A stretch of 64,000 bases of DNA, taken from positions 248,001 to 312,000 of the forward strand of contig NZ_JAYGHA010000001.1 in assembly GCF_034931405.1 (NCBI RefSeq), in the 5' to 3' direction. Position 1 is the stretch's first letter; the number at the start of each line of letters is the position of its first letter. The position numbers were made by a program, and so were the translations under genes. Below, piece after piece: positions 25,645 to 35,323 of the stretch. Source of the DNA: RDYJ01 sp034931405 (GTDB taxonomy: Bacteria > Cyanobacteriota > Cyanobacteriia > Cyanobacteriales > Nostocaceae). The notes under the pieces were generated by a model that saw nothing but the letters and a program-made list of their open reading frames with translations, made no database searches and had not been told where the DNA came from.

Positions 25645-26298
25645 ATGCGATTTAATAAAGTTTTCGGAATTGGTTTACCAAGAACAGGAACTACTTCTTT
25701 AAATCTTGCTTTAAACGAACTAGATATAACTTCTGTTCATTTCCCCTTCAGTCTTTATGAAACTGATGATTTATCAATACTGAACGAATACACGGGTTTT
25801 GTAGATACTCCTATACCTATGCTGTACCAGAAATTAGACAAGTTATGTCCTGATTCTGGATTTATTCTAACTACAAGACCATTGGAAGGGTGGTTAAACA
25901 GCATGGAATGGTTGTTGAGGGAAGGACGTTACATTTGGGAATGGAAATCTAGTTATGATGCTTTTAATCAAGAATTTTTTGGTGCAAGTAATTTTAATTT
26001 TGAACTTTATCAATCACGCTATCATACTTTTCATGCAGAGGTTTTTGACTATTTTGAAAATAGAGAAAATTTACTAGTTCTGGATTTGAATTTAGGCTAT
26101 GGCTATGATGATATTTGTAATTTTCTAGATGTACCAGTTTTGCAAACAGAATATCCCCGTGGTAACGAATCACGCCAAGCTCGATGGTTACAGAAACTAG
26201 CTTATAAAAGTGGAAAGTATAACAAGTATTTAGAAAAATTAGTCCGTCGTTGTGATTATTATTATCAACGTACCCAAAACAAACTTAGGTTGCTTTAG
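25645..26298 (+). CDS. sulfotransferase-fold protein (Sulfotransfer_4-like)
   Basis: The 217-aa protein opens FNKVFGIGLPRTGTTSLNLAL, a P-loop of the form G-L-P-R-T-G-T-T-S-L (residues 10-19), followed by FVDTPIPMLYQKLD and GFILTTRPLEGWLNSM, which corresponds to the 3'-phosphate loop (Arg77). This is the pattern of the compact sulfotransferase-like families found in marine bacteria and eukaryotes. Short for a sulfotransferase but not truncated. Acceptor unknown; context points to glycan sulfation. Confidence 0.82.
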   Translation: MRFNKVFGIGLPRTGTTSLNLALNELDITSVHFPFSLYETDDLSILNEYTGFVDTPIPMLYQKLDKLCPDSGFILTTRPLEGWLNSMEWLLREGRYIWEWKSSYDAFNQEFFGASNFNFELYQSRYHTFHAEVFDYFENRENLLVLDLNLGYGYDDICNFLDVPVLQTEYPRGNESRQARWLQKLAYKSGKYNKYLEKLVRRCDYYYQRTQNKLRLL

Positions 26299-26334
26299 AA
26301 TAATGCTTTTGAAGTGCAGACAGGAGTTAGTACA

Positions 26335-27273
26335 GTGTTAGATGAAATATCTGTTTTTTTCTCTGCTGATGAGCGTTACGCTCGGTATTGTGCTGTTACA
26401 ATACTCTCGATTTTAGAGAACACATCTAGTCCAAACAAGTTGCACTTTTATATCCTGTCACCGGATCTCTCTTTGGAGAATACTCAAAGAATTGAAAAAC
26501 TTTGCGCTCAATTTGCTGCTCAAGTATCGGTCATACCGATTGATTTGGCTTTGTTTAGTTCTTTACCAGAACTTCAACATTTAAGCCTTAACACTTATTC
26601 CCGTCTCCGCTGTGCAGATGTGTGTGACGGCTGTGAAAGAATAATATATTTGGATTGTGACCTGATTATATTAGGAGATATTGCTGAATTGTTTGAGTAT
26701 GATTTTGGCACTAAACCAATTGGCGCAGTGCCTCATGTCCAATTCCCTTACCAAGATTTTTTTCTCAAGCATTTTGATGTCGAGGGCAATGATATTTACT
26801 TCAATGGTGGGGTAATGCTAATAAATACTGTTTATTGGCGTGAGAAACAATATGGTGAAGAAACTCTGAAATGGGCAGATAAATATTCAAATAAACTTCA
26901 TTTTGGTGATCAAGATGCTTTAAATGCTGTCTTTTGGAAAAACTATTGTCACCTACCGGGAGTTTGGAATGTGGAAGCACGACTTTTTAAAGAAAAATTG
27001 CTAGGTTTACCTCAAAATGAAGAAATAACCAAGCGAATGGAAAATCCCAAAATTATTCATTATACAGGAGCAGATAAACCTTGGTCATCTCAAAATTATG
27101 TGCCTATGCGCCACCTTTACACACACTACAGTGAACAGCTATCTCAAAACTTTGCCTGGTTTCCATCTAAACCAGAACCTAAAAAATGTACCATCCAATC
27201 TTTCTTAAAGTTTGTATGGTCATGTTTATATTTTCGTGCCAGCTACAATTTTCATGCTATTTTTAATACTTAA
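26335..27273 (+). CDS. family 8 glycosyltransferase
   Basis: The 312-aa GT-A enzyme carries the GT8 blocks in order: ISVFFSADERYARYCAVTILSIL, YSRLRCADVCDGCERIIYLDCDLIIL (the DxD is D-C-D), YFNGGVMLINTVYWREK, FGDQDALNAVF and IIHYTGADKPW. GT8 enzymes transfer galactose or glucose, with retention, in LPS cores and capsules. GTG 26335 has AGGAG eight bases before it, better than the GTG at 26314. Followed by a 177-base AT-rich gap. Confidence 0.9.
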   Translation: MLDEISVFFSADERYARYCAVTILSILENTSSPNKLHFYILSPDLSLENTQRIEKLCAQFAAQVSVIPIDLALFSSLPELQHLSLNTYSRLRCADVCDGCERIIYLDCDLIILGDIAELFEYDFGTKPIGAVPHVQFPYQDFFLKHFDVEGNDIYFNGGVMLINTVYWREKQYGEETLKWADKYSNKLHFGDQDALNAVFWKNYCHLPGVWNVEARLFKEKLLGLPQNEEITKRMENPKIIHYTGADKPWSSQNYVPMRHLYTHYSEQLSQNFAWFPSKPEPKKCTIQSFLKFVWSCLYFRASYNFHAIFNT

Positions 27274-27450
27274 TATGGTCAATTAAACACACAAAATAAC
27301 ACAAAATAATTGTATGATAAAACGTAAATATAAGCAATTATTTGATTTGCTTGCTCACATCATTTCCTTTGAAATTTTAATATTTAATGACTAAAAAAAA
27401 TATCAATATTTTCAATTCAAAACAACAAACAAATCATTGAGTATATAAAA

Positions 27451-28308
27451 ATGAATAATCTTACGATGTCTCTGCGAAGAAATGGAATAACCAAGAAAAA
27501 TCTACATAAGCTAATAAACAGAATAATTTTTCCAAAACTTTATTGGTCTTTCAAAGATAACATTTACCTAGTGTACACAATGGGTAAAGTAGGTTCAAGC
27601 ACAATTTATACAACCCTAGACACAGAATTAAAAGTAGCCAATATTGTTCATGTTCACTACTTATCTCGTAAGTGGTTGGAAACAAGAGATCCTTCCATAA
27701 GTGACAATCATCCTTCTGTCAAACAAGCCAAGCAAATACAAAAGTTAAAGTCTACTCCTGGTAAGCATTTTAAAATTATTAGCATTGTTCGTGATCCAAT
27801 TGCTAAAAAAGTTTCAGGATTTTTTCAAAATCCCCATTTATATGGTTTAACACAGCAAGAACTATTAACAATATCTCCTTATGATGCTTGTGATTTGATC
27901 GTCAAAAATCGCATGAAATTCTATGATGCAGTTGAGTGGTTCGAGCAAGAATTTGCTGAATTTACAGGAATTGATATTTATCAGCAATCCTTTAATCACT
28001 CTGAAAAACAACAATTTATTGCTGGTAAAAATTTAGATGTCATGATTCTACGGTTGGAAGATTTTAAGGATAACGAAACTATTTTGCTTAATCTCCAAAA
28101 GTTTATTGATTTCCCAATACAAAAAATAACTAATGCAAACGTTACAGAGGAAAAACCATTTGCTGCTTTAAATAAGCAAGTAGTTGATATGATTAAATTT
28201 CCTGATGATTTTGTCAATGATATCTATGCTTCTAAATATTGTCAACACTTCTATACACAAACTGAAATTAATAAGTTTAAAATTAAATGGACTGGTGCAA
28301 AAGGGTGA
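27451..28308 (+). CDS. sulfotransferase-like capsular polysaccharide protein
   Basis: A 285-aa protein with a PAPS-type loop YTMGKVGSSTIYTTL (residues 42-56) and IISIVRDPIAKKVSGFFQN (Arg114) as the 3'-phosphate loop. The G-K-V-G-S-S-T form and the following HVHYLSRKW match the 'putative capsular polysaccharide synthesis' family, which has a sulfotransferase fold but no tested activity that I know. VMILRLEDFKDNE corresponds to the later conserved strand. Cytoplasmic, no anchor. Ten bases before the next glycosyltransferase gene. Confidence 0.78.
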   Translation: MNNLTMSLRRNGITKKNLHKLINRIIFPKLYWSFKDNIYLVYTMGKVGSSTIYTTLDTELKVANIVHVHYLSRKWLETRDPSISDNHPSVKQAKQIQKLKSTPGKHFKIISIVRDPIAKKVSGFFQNPHLYGLTQQELLTISPYDACDLIVKNRMKFYDAVEWFEQEFAEFTGIDIYQQSFNHSEKQQFIAGKNLDVMILRLEDFKDNETILLNLQKFIDFPIQKITNANVTEEKPFAALNKQVVDMIKFPDDFVNDIYASKYCQHFYTQTEINKFKIKWTGAKG

Positions 28309-28317
28309 TAATTTTAA

Positions 28318-29328
28318 ATGACTAATATTTTTCAGGAACAAAATATCGGTGTTTACTTTTCAGCCAATGATAAAGTTTACGATTGGACAATAGCATTTCT
28401 TAACAGTTTTCGCACCTTTAACCCAGATTTACGGCTGATTTTAATTCCTTTTACTGAGGAGTGCGATCGCCTTTTACAACTACAAGAAAAATACAATTTT
28501 GAACTATATATTGATTCCTCATTTCCGCGTTTAGAAGCCATTGGTAAAGCCTTTGAACTAGGACTTACTCCCACAGGACATTACTGGTTCAGACGCTATG
28601 CTGCTTTTTGGGGACCATTGGATAGCTTCATTTACTTAGATGCTCGCCAAGTAGTATTGGCAAATCTGACACCCTTGATTACAGCCCTTGATCAATTCGG
28701 TTTTGACTTCCTACATTATGACTGTGCTATTAACCAAGTATATGAGCCTGGAGAATTCCGCCAACAGTTATTGAGACAAGGACGCGGAAGAGGCTTTAAT
28801 TCTGGTCGGTGGGCTTCTAAAAAAGGGCTTTTTTCTCTTGAAGAATTTGAAAAATTAGCAGCAGAATCATTAAAAATCCGTGAACAACTTAATCCCCGAA
28901 ATACGGATCAGGCATTTATTAATTATTGCTGTGATATGAAGCCTGTGATTTATGGTCATTTTGCAGAAGTGCTAGGAGGAATTTGTCAAAATGGTTGGGC
29001 AAGGCAATCTGGACATATTTATCAAGAAAATGGTAAATATTATTTATGGGATTATGGCGGATTAGATCATAAAAAGCAAGTTGTATTAGTTCATTGGGCA
29101 GGATACAAATTAAATAGTTTAATGCCTTATAAACTTTTATTCTATCAATATTATATAGACAAGCTACAAAACTTATTATTAATAACTAACAACCCTTTGA
29201 AAAGGATAATAATTATTTGGGTAAATTATATTATTGAACTTAATATTGATTTTGTAAAAAGGCAGAGAATACTAAACCAATTATATCATAAAATCTCTAG
29301 TCTATATAATGAAAAAATGAGCAATTAA
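28318..29328 (+). CDS. GT8-like glycosyltransferase with altered DxD motif
   Basis: The 336-aa protein begins IGVYFSANDKVYDWTIAFLNSFRTFNP and has YWFRRYAAFWGPLDSFIYLDARQVVLANL, where a GT8 enzyme would have D-x-D but this one reads D-A-R. Later NTDQAFINYCCD and VVLVHWAGYK resemble the GT8 'DQD' and 'H-x-x-G' positions. The C-terminal 60 residues are hydrophobic and basic, suggesting membrane attachment. Either the metal site is formed differently or the protein is a non-catalytic partner. Call by pattern, moderate certainty. Confidence 0.65.
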   Translation: MTNIFQEQNIGVYFSANDKVYDWTIAFLNSFRTFNPDLRLILIPFTEECDRLLQLQEKYNFELYIDSSFPRLEAIGKAFELGLTPTGHYWFRRYAAFWGPLDSFIYLDARQVVLANLTPLITALDQFGFDFLHYDCAINQVYEPGEFRQQLLRQGRGRGFNSGRWASKKGLFSLEEFEKLAAESLKIREQLNPRNTDQAFINYCCDMKPVIYGHFAEVLGGICQNGWARQSGHIYQENGKYYLWDYGGLDHKKQVVLVHWAGYKLNSLMPYKLLFYQYYIDKLQNLLLITNNPLKRIIIIWVNYIIELNIDFVKRQRILNQLYHKISSLYNEKMSN

Positions 29329-29398
29329 TCAATTCCTTGGAAATTACAAAGTTCACTTTTGATCACTTATACTTTACTTTCATTTAAATAAAGCACAT

Positions 29399-30328
29399 AT
29401 GAAAACACTTTCTAGCAGTCTGAAAATTAATCAAATCCAACTACCTAATTTTCTCGGAATTGGCAGCGAAAGATGTGCAAGTACTTGGCTGCATTATGTG
29501 TTATCAAAACATCCTCAATTATATTTACCAGAACGCAAAGAATTTAATTTCTGGTCTGGTACAATAACTAAAGAAAAATTAGAAGAATATCTGAAAAATT
29601 TTGAACATGAAAAAGCAAATGCTTGTTTATTGGGAGAAATTTCACCCACTTATGCGGCAATGTATTCGGAAGAAGTAGCTTTACTGAAAGAAGTGATTCC
29701 TGAGCTAAAAGTTATCTTCATCATCAGAAATCCAGTAGATCGTCTCATATCTTCCATTACTCGACAGTGGACATTTTTTTATGTAGATAAAGGAGCTTCA
29801 ACTAATAGGAATCTTTTCTTTCTTTTAAGATGTGTAGATAAAGGATTATCACGAAGACTCACTGATTATCTAAGAACCTATCAGATTTGGTCTAAATGCT
29901 TGGGTAAAGATCATGTTTTTTTAGAGAAATTTGAAAATCTTTCTTCCAATCCTCAAGGTTTCTTAATACGAGTTCTAGAGTTCTTGGGTGTTCAGCCCAT
30001 AATAGATGAAAGTGTAATGAATTCTAAGCGTAACAAATCAAACGAGGATGTGAAAACTGAAATACCAGAATTTCTCAAATGGTATATGGCTGTAGAATGG
30101 TTGCCTAAAGTCAAACAAATGGCAATCATATTACCACTAGATTTATCTGACTGGATTGAAAATTTAGAATTTATTGTAGGTAAAAACAAATTTAATATTA
30201 AATTCTGGTTCATTTATATCGTTCACAAGATTTATTTTTATATTCCCTATAGTTTACTATACTCTTTAGCAAAGTATTTTCAAGTACAAATGAAAGTTGC
30301 AAAAACAAGACGAGATTTAGGTTTATAA
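29399..30328 (+). CDS. sulfotransferase (heparan N-sulfotransferase-like)
   Basis: The 309-aa protein has FLGIGSERCASTWLHYVLSKHP (5'-phosphosulfate loop, residues 18-31), PERKEFNFWSG (the K-E-x-x-F-F/W block), LLGEISPTYAAM and VIFIIRNPVDRLISSITRQW (Arg110, Ser118). This combination is that of the NDST/3-O-sulfotransferase-type superfamily. In this fold the K-E glutamate often acts as the base. The C-terminus has a hydrophobic stretch (FWFIYIVHKIYFYIPYSLLY) that may touch the membrane. Probably modifies the island's glycan. Confidence 0.87.
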   Translation: MKTLSSSLKINQIQLPNFLGIGSERCASTWLHYVLSKHPQLYLPERKEFNFWSGTITKEKLEEYLKNFEHEKANACLLGEISPTYAAMYSEEVALLKEVIPELKVIFIIRNPVDRLISSITRQWTFFYVDKGASTNRNLFFLLRCVDKGLSRRLTDYLRTYQIWSKCLGKDHVFLEKFENLSSNPQGFLIRVLEFLGVQPIIDESVMNSKRNKSNEDVKTEIPEFLKWYMAVEWLPKVKQMAIILPLDLSDWIENLEFIVGKNKFNIKFWFIYIVHKIYFYIPYSLLYSLAKYFQVQMKVAKTRRDLGL

Positions 30329-30366
30329 ACTTTAAGATTCATTATTCTTGATTTAATTTTTTTTGC

Positions 30367-31494
30367 GTGAATATCATTTCTTATCTCCACCCTATTCGCA
30401 CCTACGTACCCTGCACAGGTGCAGGAAGACATATCAACAATACCTTGCTGGGATTAGCATCTCAACAAAATATAAACTTAGAGTTGCTATTTTCCCATCA
30501 ATGGCTACAGGCAGATGGTAAGCTAGATCCACGTTCCCCACTGCGAGACATACCATTAAATACTTTCCCATTACCAGAGAACCTCACAGAAAGACTTTGG
30601 AAATTAACTCAATTTCCTAAAATGGATAAATACCTTCCTGCAAATACAGATTGGTTATTCACACCAATGGAAACTTATATTCCAGTATCACGCTGTCCAG
30701 TAGCTGTTACTATCTACGATATTCAAGCATTTGAGACTGATTTACCTTGGTCAAATACCCGTCAACATCGTTGGTTTCGTTATAAATGGAGTCAGTGGAT
30801 TTATAAGGCTTTGGCTAATTATCGCGTTATTTTTACCATCTCCGAATTTTCTAAACGCCGGATGATTGAATTATTGGGAGCAGATGAAAATAAAATAGTT
30901 ATTGTCGGCTGTGGTGTGGAACAGCAGTTTTATGATATTGCCAGTATTAATCCAGTTGAACTAGAAAGACCTGTAAACAATCCGTATACCTTTGTAATTG
31001 GTGGATTAAGATTAAGAAAAGGCGCGGATTTTGTCCTAGATGTAGCCAAAGGGTTATTAAACGCAAATTCTGATATACAAATTGTCGTCGCTGGAGATTC
31101 AGAACCAGAATATGTTGCAGCAGCTAAAGATTTACCTAATCTGAAACTATTAGGACTTGTAGCAGATAGTGATTTACCTCGGTTAATGCGTTGTGCTTCT
31201 TCACTATTGTTTCTTTCCCATTATGAAGGTTTTGGTATTCCGGCAATAGAAGCAATGGCTACAGGTACTCCTTCAGTAGTTAGTAACCGCGCTTCATTAC
31301 CAGAAGTAGTGGGGACAGCAGGTATTGTTGTCGAACCAGAAGATACAACCACCATTGTTGATACCTTGATCCAACTTCAAGAAAATTCACAACTGCGAGA
31401 AGATTATAGCCGGCGTGGACAAGAACACGCAAAATACTATACTTGGTCACGCTGTGTTGATCTTGTCCAGAAAGCATTTTACGAGTATATTTAA
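30367..31494 (+). CDS. family 4 glycosyltransferase
   Basis: A 375-aa GT-B enzyme with GTG start. The N-terminal part has CTGAGRHINNTLLGL and VTIYDIQAFETDLPW; the C-terminal part has FVIGGLRLRKGADFVLDVAKG, LKLLGLVADSDLPRLMRCASSLLFLSHYEGFGIPAIEAMATGTPSVVS, the classic E-x7-E mannosyltransferase-like site (E-G-F-G-I-P-A-I-E), and VGTAGIVVEPED. Complete. Sugar unknown; mannosyl- or glucosyl-type transfer is typical. Confidence 0.92.
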   Translation: MNIISYLHPIRTYVPCTGAGRHINNTLLGLASQQNINLELLFSHQWLQADGKLDPRSPLRDIPLNTFPLPENLTERLWKLTQFPKMDKYLPANTDWLFTPMETYIPVSRCPVAVTIYDIQAFETDLPWSNTRQHRWFRYKWSQWIYKALANYRVIFTISEFSKRRMIELLGADENKIVIVGCGVEQQFYDIASINPVELERPVNNPYTFVIGGLRLRKGADFVLDVAKGLLNANSDIQIVVAGDSEPEYVAAAKDLPNLKLLGLVADSDLPRLMRCASSLLFLSHYEGFGIPAIEAMATGTPSVVSNRASLPEVVGTAGIVVEPEDTTTIVDTLIQLQENSQLREDYSRRGQEHAKYYTWSRCVDLVQKAFYEYI

Positions 31495-31513
31495 CGCACT
31501 ATAGGTAAAATAA

Positions 31514-32152
31514 ATGTTATCAGCAACAGAAGCTCGTTTTACTCAGTTCGGTTGTGGGCTTTGCGCTCCTCCTAAATGGTTAAATTTTGATTCCAGTCCA
31601 GCCATGCGTTTGCAGAGATTTCCTCTTATTGGCAATTTAGTTCCATCGGGACCTTTTGGACGGTATCCAAAAAATGTTAAGTATGGCGATATTGTTCAGG
31701 GTTTACCAATTCCTGACGACAGTGTAGAACTTCTTTACTGTTCTCATGTACTAGAACATATTAGCTTAGAAGAATTACGTTATGCCTTGGCTAATTGTTA
31801 CAGACATCTCCAACCAGATGGAATTTTTCGTTTGGTAGTTCCAGATTTGGAAATTATGGCTAAAGAATATATTCACTCAAATACTCCCGAAGCTGCCCAT
31901 GAATTTATGAGAATTACTTGGCTGGGTAAAGAAAATCGTCAAAGAGATATACTTAGTTTTATCAAAGATTGGTTAGCTGGTAATACTCATCTGTGGATGT
32001 ATGACTACAATTCTCTATCTTTAGAATTGAGCAAAGCTGGGTTTCAAAACATTCGCAGAGCTAAATTTGGCGATTCTGGTCTTGATTTGTTTAAAGATGT
32101 TGAAAATCCAGAACGATGGACATTAGAACTAGGTATTCAATGCCAGAAATGA
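31514..32152 (+). CDS. SAM-dependent methyltransferase
   Basis: The 212-aa class I methyltransferase has a motif I variant FTQFGCGLCAPPKWLNFDSSP, typical of the branch in which the SAM loop is followed by W-L-N-x-D. Then come YGDIVQGLPIPDDSVELLYCSHVLEHIS (motifs II/III, V-L-E-H-I), LRYALANCYRHLQPDGIFRLVVPD and LSLELSKAGFQNIRRA. In glycan clusters these add O-methyl groups to sugars, sometimes as chain terminators. It lies between a glycosyltransferase and a sulfotransferase. Confidence 0.85.
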   Translation: MLSATEARFTQFGCGLCAPPKWLNFDSSPAMRLQRFPLIGNLVPSGPFGRYPKNVKYGDIVQGLPIPDDSVELLYCSHVLEHISLEELRYALANCYRHLQPDGIFRLVVPDLEIMAKEYIHSNTPEAAHEFMRITWLGKENRQRDILSFIKDWLAGNTHLWMYDYNSLSLELSKAGFQNIRRAKFGDSGLDLFKDVENPERWTLELGIQCQK

Positions 32153-32231
32153 TTAGTTAAATTACTAAAGTGCTAAAGTATCTAGCATATATATTGAAAA
32201 TAGATTAATAATAACAGATGAAAAAGTAGCA

Positions 32232-33116
32232 ATGAACACCACCAATCAAAAGCAACGTTGGCAAAATTTACCACTGACTAGACAATTTTTAAACTCTTCC
32301 CTTTATCGTCCCTATATGTGGACAAAATATACGATTGATAATTTAACATTACCATTTTTATCTTCTCTCAAAAATCCTAGAGAACGTCAATTCCATTGTT
32401 ATGTTATCGGTACGATGAAGAGTGGAACAACTTCTTTAGGGCGGATATTAAAACCCTATTATAATACTGCTCATGAAGCTCTACCCAGGCAATCATGTCT
32501 AACAACGGCACTTTTTTTGCAAGGGAAAATAAAGCGAGAAGAATTAGCCCAATATATTCAAAGACGAGACAATTTCCTTAACCTAGAATTAGAATCCTCA
32601 TGGTTTTTAGTTGATTGGTTAGAGATTTTGGTTAGCAAATTTCCTGATGCTAAGTTTATTTTACCTATTAGAGATCCTTATTCATGGGTTGCTTCAATGG
32701 TAAATCAAGAAGCTGCTACTAATACGGGTGTTCAAGAATCTTACTGGAAGGTTTTATTTAACGAGTATTTTAAAGATAATGATGCTGAAACAGAAGATAC
32801 TCCATTACTTGCCAAAGGACTACATTCAGTATCAGCTTATCTTAAACACTGGAATTACCATCATCAGAAAGTAATTGAAACTGTGCCAGCAGAAAAGTTG
32901 CTGATATTAAAAACCAGCGAATTGAATTACAAAATAGAGGAAATTTCTAATTTTTTGGGGATAGACCATAGTAAGTTTGAAACCAGTAAAATGCACCAAA
33001 ACAAAACTAAAAATCGTCTTGTCAACATAGATAATATTCCCAAAGAACATATCAATAAGTGTGTTGATAGGTACTGTTTAGAACTCACTCAATTATATTT
33101 TCCGGAGTTTTTATGA
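32232..33116 (+). CDS. sulfotransferase-family protein
   Basis: The 294-aa protein carries CYVIGTMKSGTTSLGRIL (residues 56-73; the loop G-T-M-K-S-G-T-T-S-L) and DAKFILPIRDPYSWVASMVNQE as the 3'-phosphate loop. NLELESSWFLVDWLEIL and LLILKTSELNYKIEEISNFLG are later conserved parts. The N-terminal 50 residues are basic. Its last four bases overlap the next gene's ATG, so the two are translated together: a sulfotransferase coupled to a glycosyltransferase. Confidence 0.87.
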   Translation: MNTTNQKQRWQNLPLTRQFLNSSLYRPYMWTKYTIDNLTLPFLSSLKNPRERQFHCYVIGTMKSGTTSLGRILKPYYNTAHEALPRQSCLTTALFLQGKIKREELAQYIQRRDNFLNLELESSWFLVDWLEILVSKFPDAKFILPIRDPYSWVASMVNQEAATNTGVQESYWKVLFNEYFKDNDAETEDTPLLAKGLHSVSAYLKHWNYHHQKVIETVPAEKLLILKTSELNYKIEEISNFLGIDHSKFETSKMHQNKTKNRLVNIDNIPKEHINKCVDRYCLELTQLYFPEFL

Positions 33117-34066
33117 AAAAAATAGCTATTGTTGCACTTTGTAATAATTACTCGTGTAAGCAAGATTGGTTTCCATTGTGTGTTGGTACTTGGAAGCATT
33201 ACTTAACTGGAGTTGATAAATTTTTTGTATCTGATGGAACTCTAAATCTAGAACAAAAACAAGAAATCGAACTATTAAGTGGTGGTAAATTTCTCAATAC
33301 AGAGTTATATGAAGAAAAAATAAACTCGATATTAAAACAATATCCAGCAATTGATAGTCAGCGTAAGCTTTGTGTTTTTTATAAGCGCATTGTTGATTTT
33401 TCAATTTATTTTTCCGACTATGACTATATATTGAGCATAGATACTGATATAGGTATAACTGCACCAATAAAATTACCGCCAGAGTTGCCAGATTTTGCTT
33501 TTTGTGTTGATGAAGTACCCGGTTATTCTGCTGCTCCTTTAGTTGCTTTTAAGACAAAAATCATTACTGGAGTCAATGCTGGATTGTTGCTTTTTAGACC
33601 CCAAACAATTAGTTTCGATTTTATCGAAGAGATGACTAAAAAGTATATTAGTAAAGGTAAAATTAATTGGTGGAGCGAACAAACTTGTTGGGCGTTAATT
33701 GCTGGTCATCTATGTAAAGATGTCCGCGTTTTTTCACCCAGTTCGGTGGCTATAGTAAGTGGTACAAAAAAAAGAACTCTCAATAATATTAAACAAAATA
33801 AAACCACGTATATCGGTAAATCTAAAAAAATCAAAGATTTACAATCTATTCAAGAAATTATTGGTAGTGCTAAAGTGATTCACTTTGCAGGACCTGGTAA
33901 ACCTTGGATTAAACCAGTTATGGAGAATGCTATTAGCAATAATTCATTGCAGCTACTCAATGAAACAGAATTGTTAAAATTTGAATCACTACCCTCTTTT
34001 TCACTGGTGGAAAAATTTATGCTGTTCTTACGCCTTCTTATTCAACAGTATAAACTGTCTAAATAG
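33113..34066 (+). CDS. GT-A glycosyltransferase, GT8-like
   Basis: The 317-aa protein has KIAIVALCNNYSCKQDW near the start, YDYILSIDTDIGITAPI (a D-x-D motif, D-T-D), GVNAGLLLFRPQ (the N-A-G-L-L block), WWSEQTCWALIAG and KVIHFAGPGKPWIKP (the H-x-x-G-x-x-K-P-W metal/phosphate site). This order matches the GT8/GT6-like fold. The ATG overlaps the sulfotransferase stop (ATGA), giving translational coupling. Sugar unknown. Confidence 0.8.
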   Translation: MKKIAIVALCNNYSCKQDWFPLCVGTWKHYLTGVDKFFVSDGTLNLEQKQEIELLSGGKFLNTELYEEKINSILKQYPAIDSQRKLCVFYKRIVDFSIYFSDYDYILSIDTDIGITAPIKLPPELPDFAFCVDEVPGYSAAPLVAFKTKIITGVNAGLLLFRPQTISFDFIEEMTKKYISKGKINWWSEQTCWALIAGHLCKDVRVFSPSSVAIVSGTKKRTLNNIKQNKTTYIGKSKKIKDLQSIQEIIGSAKVIHFAGPGKPWIKPVMENAISNNSLQLLNETELLKFESLPSFSLVEKFMLFLRLLIQQYKLSK

Positions 34067-34150
34067 AAGAACTTTAAACATTAAAACTTATCCAAGTTTA
34101 TGAATTCAAGTGTAATTGATAACAAGGTTTTTTAGAGACAGGCTCAAATA

Positions 34151-35206
34151 ATGCCTAAAGTTCTTTTTTGCTGGTCTGATATTTCTGGCTACATGACAGC
34201 TTGCTGGCGAGCATTGCAAGCTATACCTGAGATAGAACTATTTATCATTGCCTTCCAAGCTCGGACTCAAACTGCTTTTGCTGATGAGTTAATGCAGGGT
34301 ATTCCCCACTGTCTTTTAGATTTACAGGAGAGAAACAAAGCAGAATTAATAGAGCAATTAGTTATTGAACAAAATCCTGATGTGGTAGTTCTTTGTGGAT
34401 GGTTTCATTCACCCTATCGTCAATTAGCTTTTTCACCACGACTGCAAAATGTCAGTTTCATCATGGGTATGGATACTCCTTGGTGGGGTAATTGGAAACA
34501 ATATTTAGCACCTTTGATGTTACGCTCTTATTTACAACGCATGGCTCATGTAGTTGTGACGGGAGAGCGCAGTTGGCAATATGCTCGGCGTTTGGGAATA
34601 CCATTAGAAAATATTTCTTTGGGTTTGTATGGAATAGATTCTCAATCTTTGTCTCCTCTATTGCAAGAACGTCGGTCATTTTGGCCGCGTTCTTTCCTAT
34701 TTGCAGGACGCTATAGTCATGACAAAGCAATAGATATTTTAGCTGCCGCCTATCAACAGTATCGCCTGGAAGTTAAAGACCCTTGGAATTTAATTTGTTG
34801 CGGTAAAGGTGAATTAGAATTTCATCTACAATCACAACCAGGGATTGAAAACCGAGGTTTTGTGCAACCCAGTGAGATGAAAGATATTTGGTTAAATACA
34901 GGTGCTTTTTTATTACCTAGTCGCTTTGACCCCTGGCCATTAGCACTGGTTGAAGCAGCGTCTGCTGGTTTACCAGTTGTCTGCACTCAAGTTTGTGGTT
35001 CGTCAGTAGAGGTTATTCGCTCTGGATATAATGGCATAATTATTCCTGCTGATGATACCCATGCTTTGACTACAGCTTTACTCAGAATACATAATTATTA
35101 TCATGATTTGCCAGTGTGGGGAGAACGCGCTCAAGCCCTAGCTAAACCGTACTCAGCAGAAATATGGGTAGAGCGTTGGTTAACCATAATCAAATCCTTA
35201 CATTAA
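34151..35206 (+). CDS. family 4 glycosyltransferase
   Basis: A 351-aa GT-B enzyme. N-terminal part: VLFCWSDISGYMTACWRALQAIP, DVVVLCGWFHSPYR and FIMGMDTPWWGNWKQ. C-terminal donor domain: FLFAGRYSHDKAIDILAAAYQQY, LICCGKGELEFHL, FLLPSRFDPWPLALVEAASAGLPVVCTQVCGS (donor site D-P-W-P-L-A-L-V-E) and YNGIIIPADD. Complete. The TAA stop is directly joined to the 111-bp repeat element at 35207. Confidence 0.9.
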   Translation: MPKVLFCWSDISGYMTACWRALQAIPEIELFIIAFQARTQTAFADELMQGIPHCLLDLQERNKAELIEQLVIEQNPDVVVLCGWFHSPYRQLAFSPRLQNVSFIMGMDTPWWGNWKQYLAPLMLRSYLQRMAHVVVTGERSWQYARRLGIPLENISLGLYGIDSQSLSPLLQERRSFWPRSFLFAGRYSHDKAIDILAAAYQQYRLEVKDPWNLICCGKGELEFHLQSQPGIENRGFVQPSEMKDIWLNTGAFLLPSRFDPWPLALVEAASAGLPVVCTQVCGSSVEVIRSGYNGIIIPADDTHALTTALLRIHNYYHDLPVWGERAQALAKPYSAEIWVERWLTIIKSLH

Positions 35207-35317
35207 CTAGTACAGCACGGCGTAAATAAACCAACCATTCTCAATCGCCAAAAAGCTTATGACCTATTACTTTTGACTTGTGACTTTTGACTTTTGACTT
35301 TCGCGAAGCGGTACTAG
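35207..35317 (-). mobile_element. 111-bp MITE-like element, copy 2 (reverse orientation)
   Basis: Begins CTAGTACAGCACGGCG and ends CGCGAAGCGGTACTAG. Read on the minus strand it aligns end to end with the element at 9219-9329: same length, same terminal sequences, same array of AAAGTCA heptamers near the CGCTT end, and a related middle. It lies exactly between a glycosyltransferase stop codon and the O-antigen-ligase-type gene, splitting the island's operon. Confidence 0.7.
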
Positions 35318-35323
35318 GCATCT

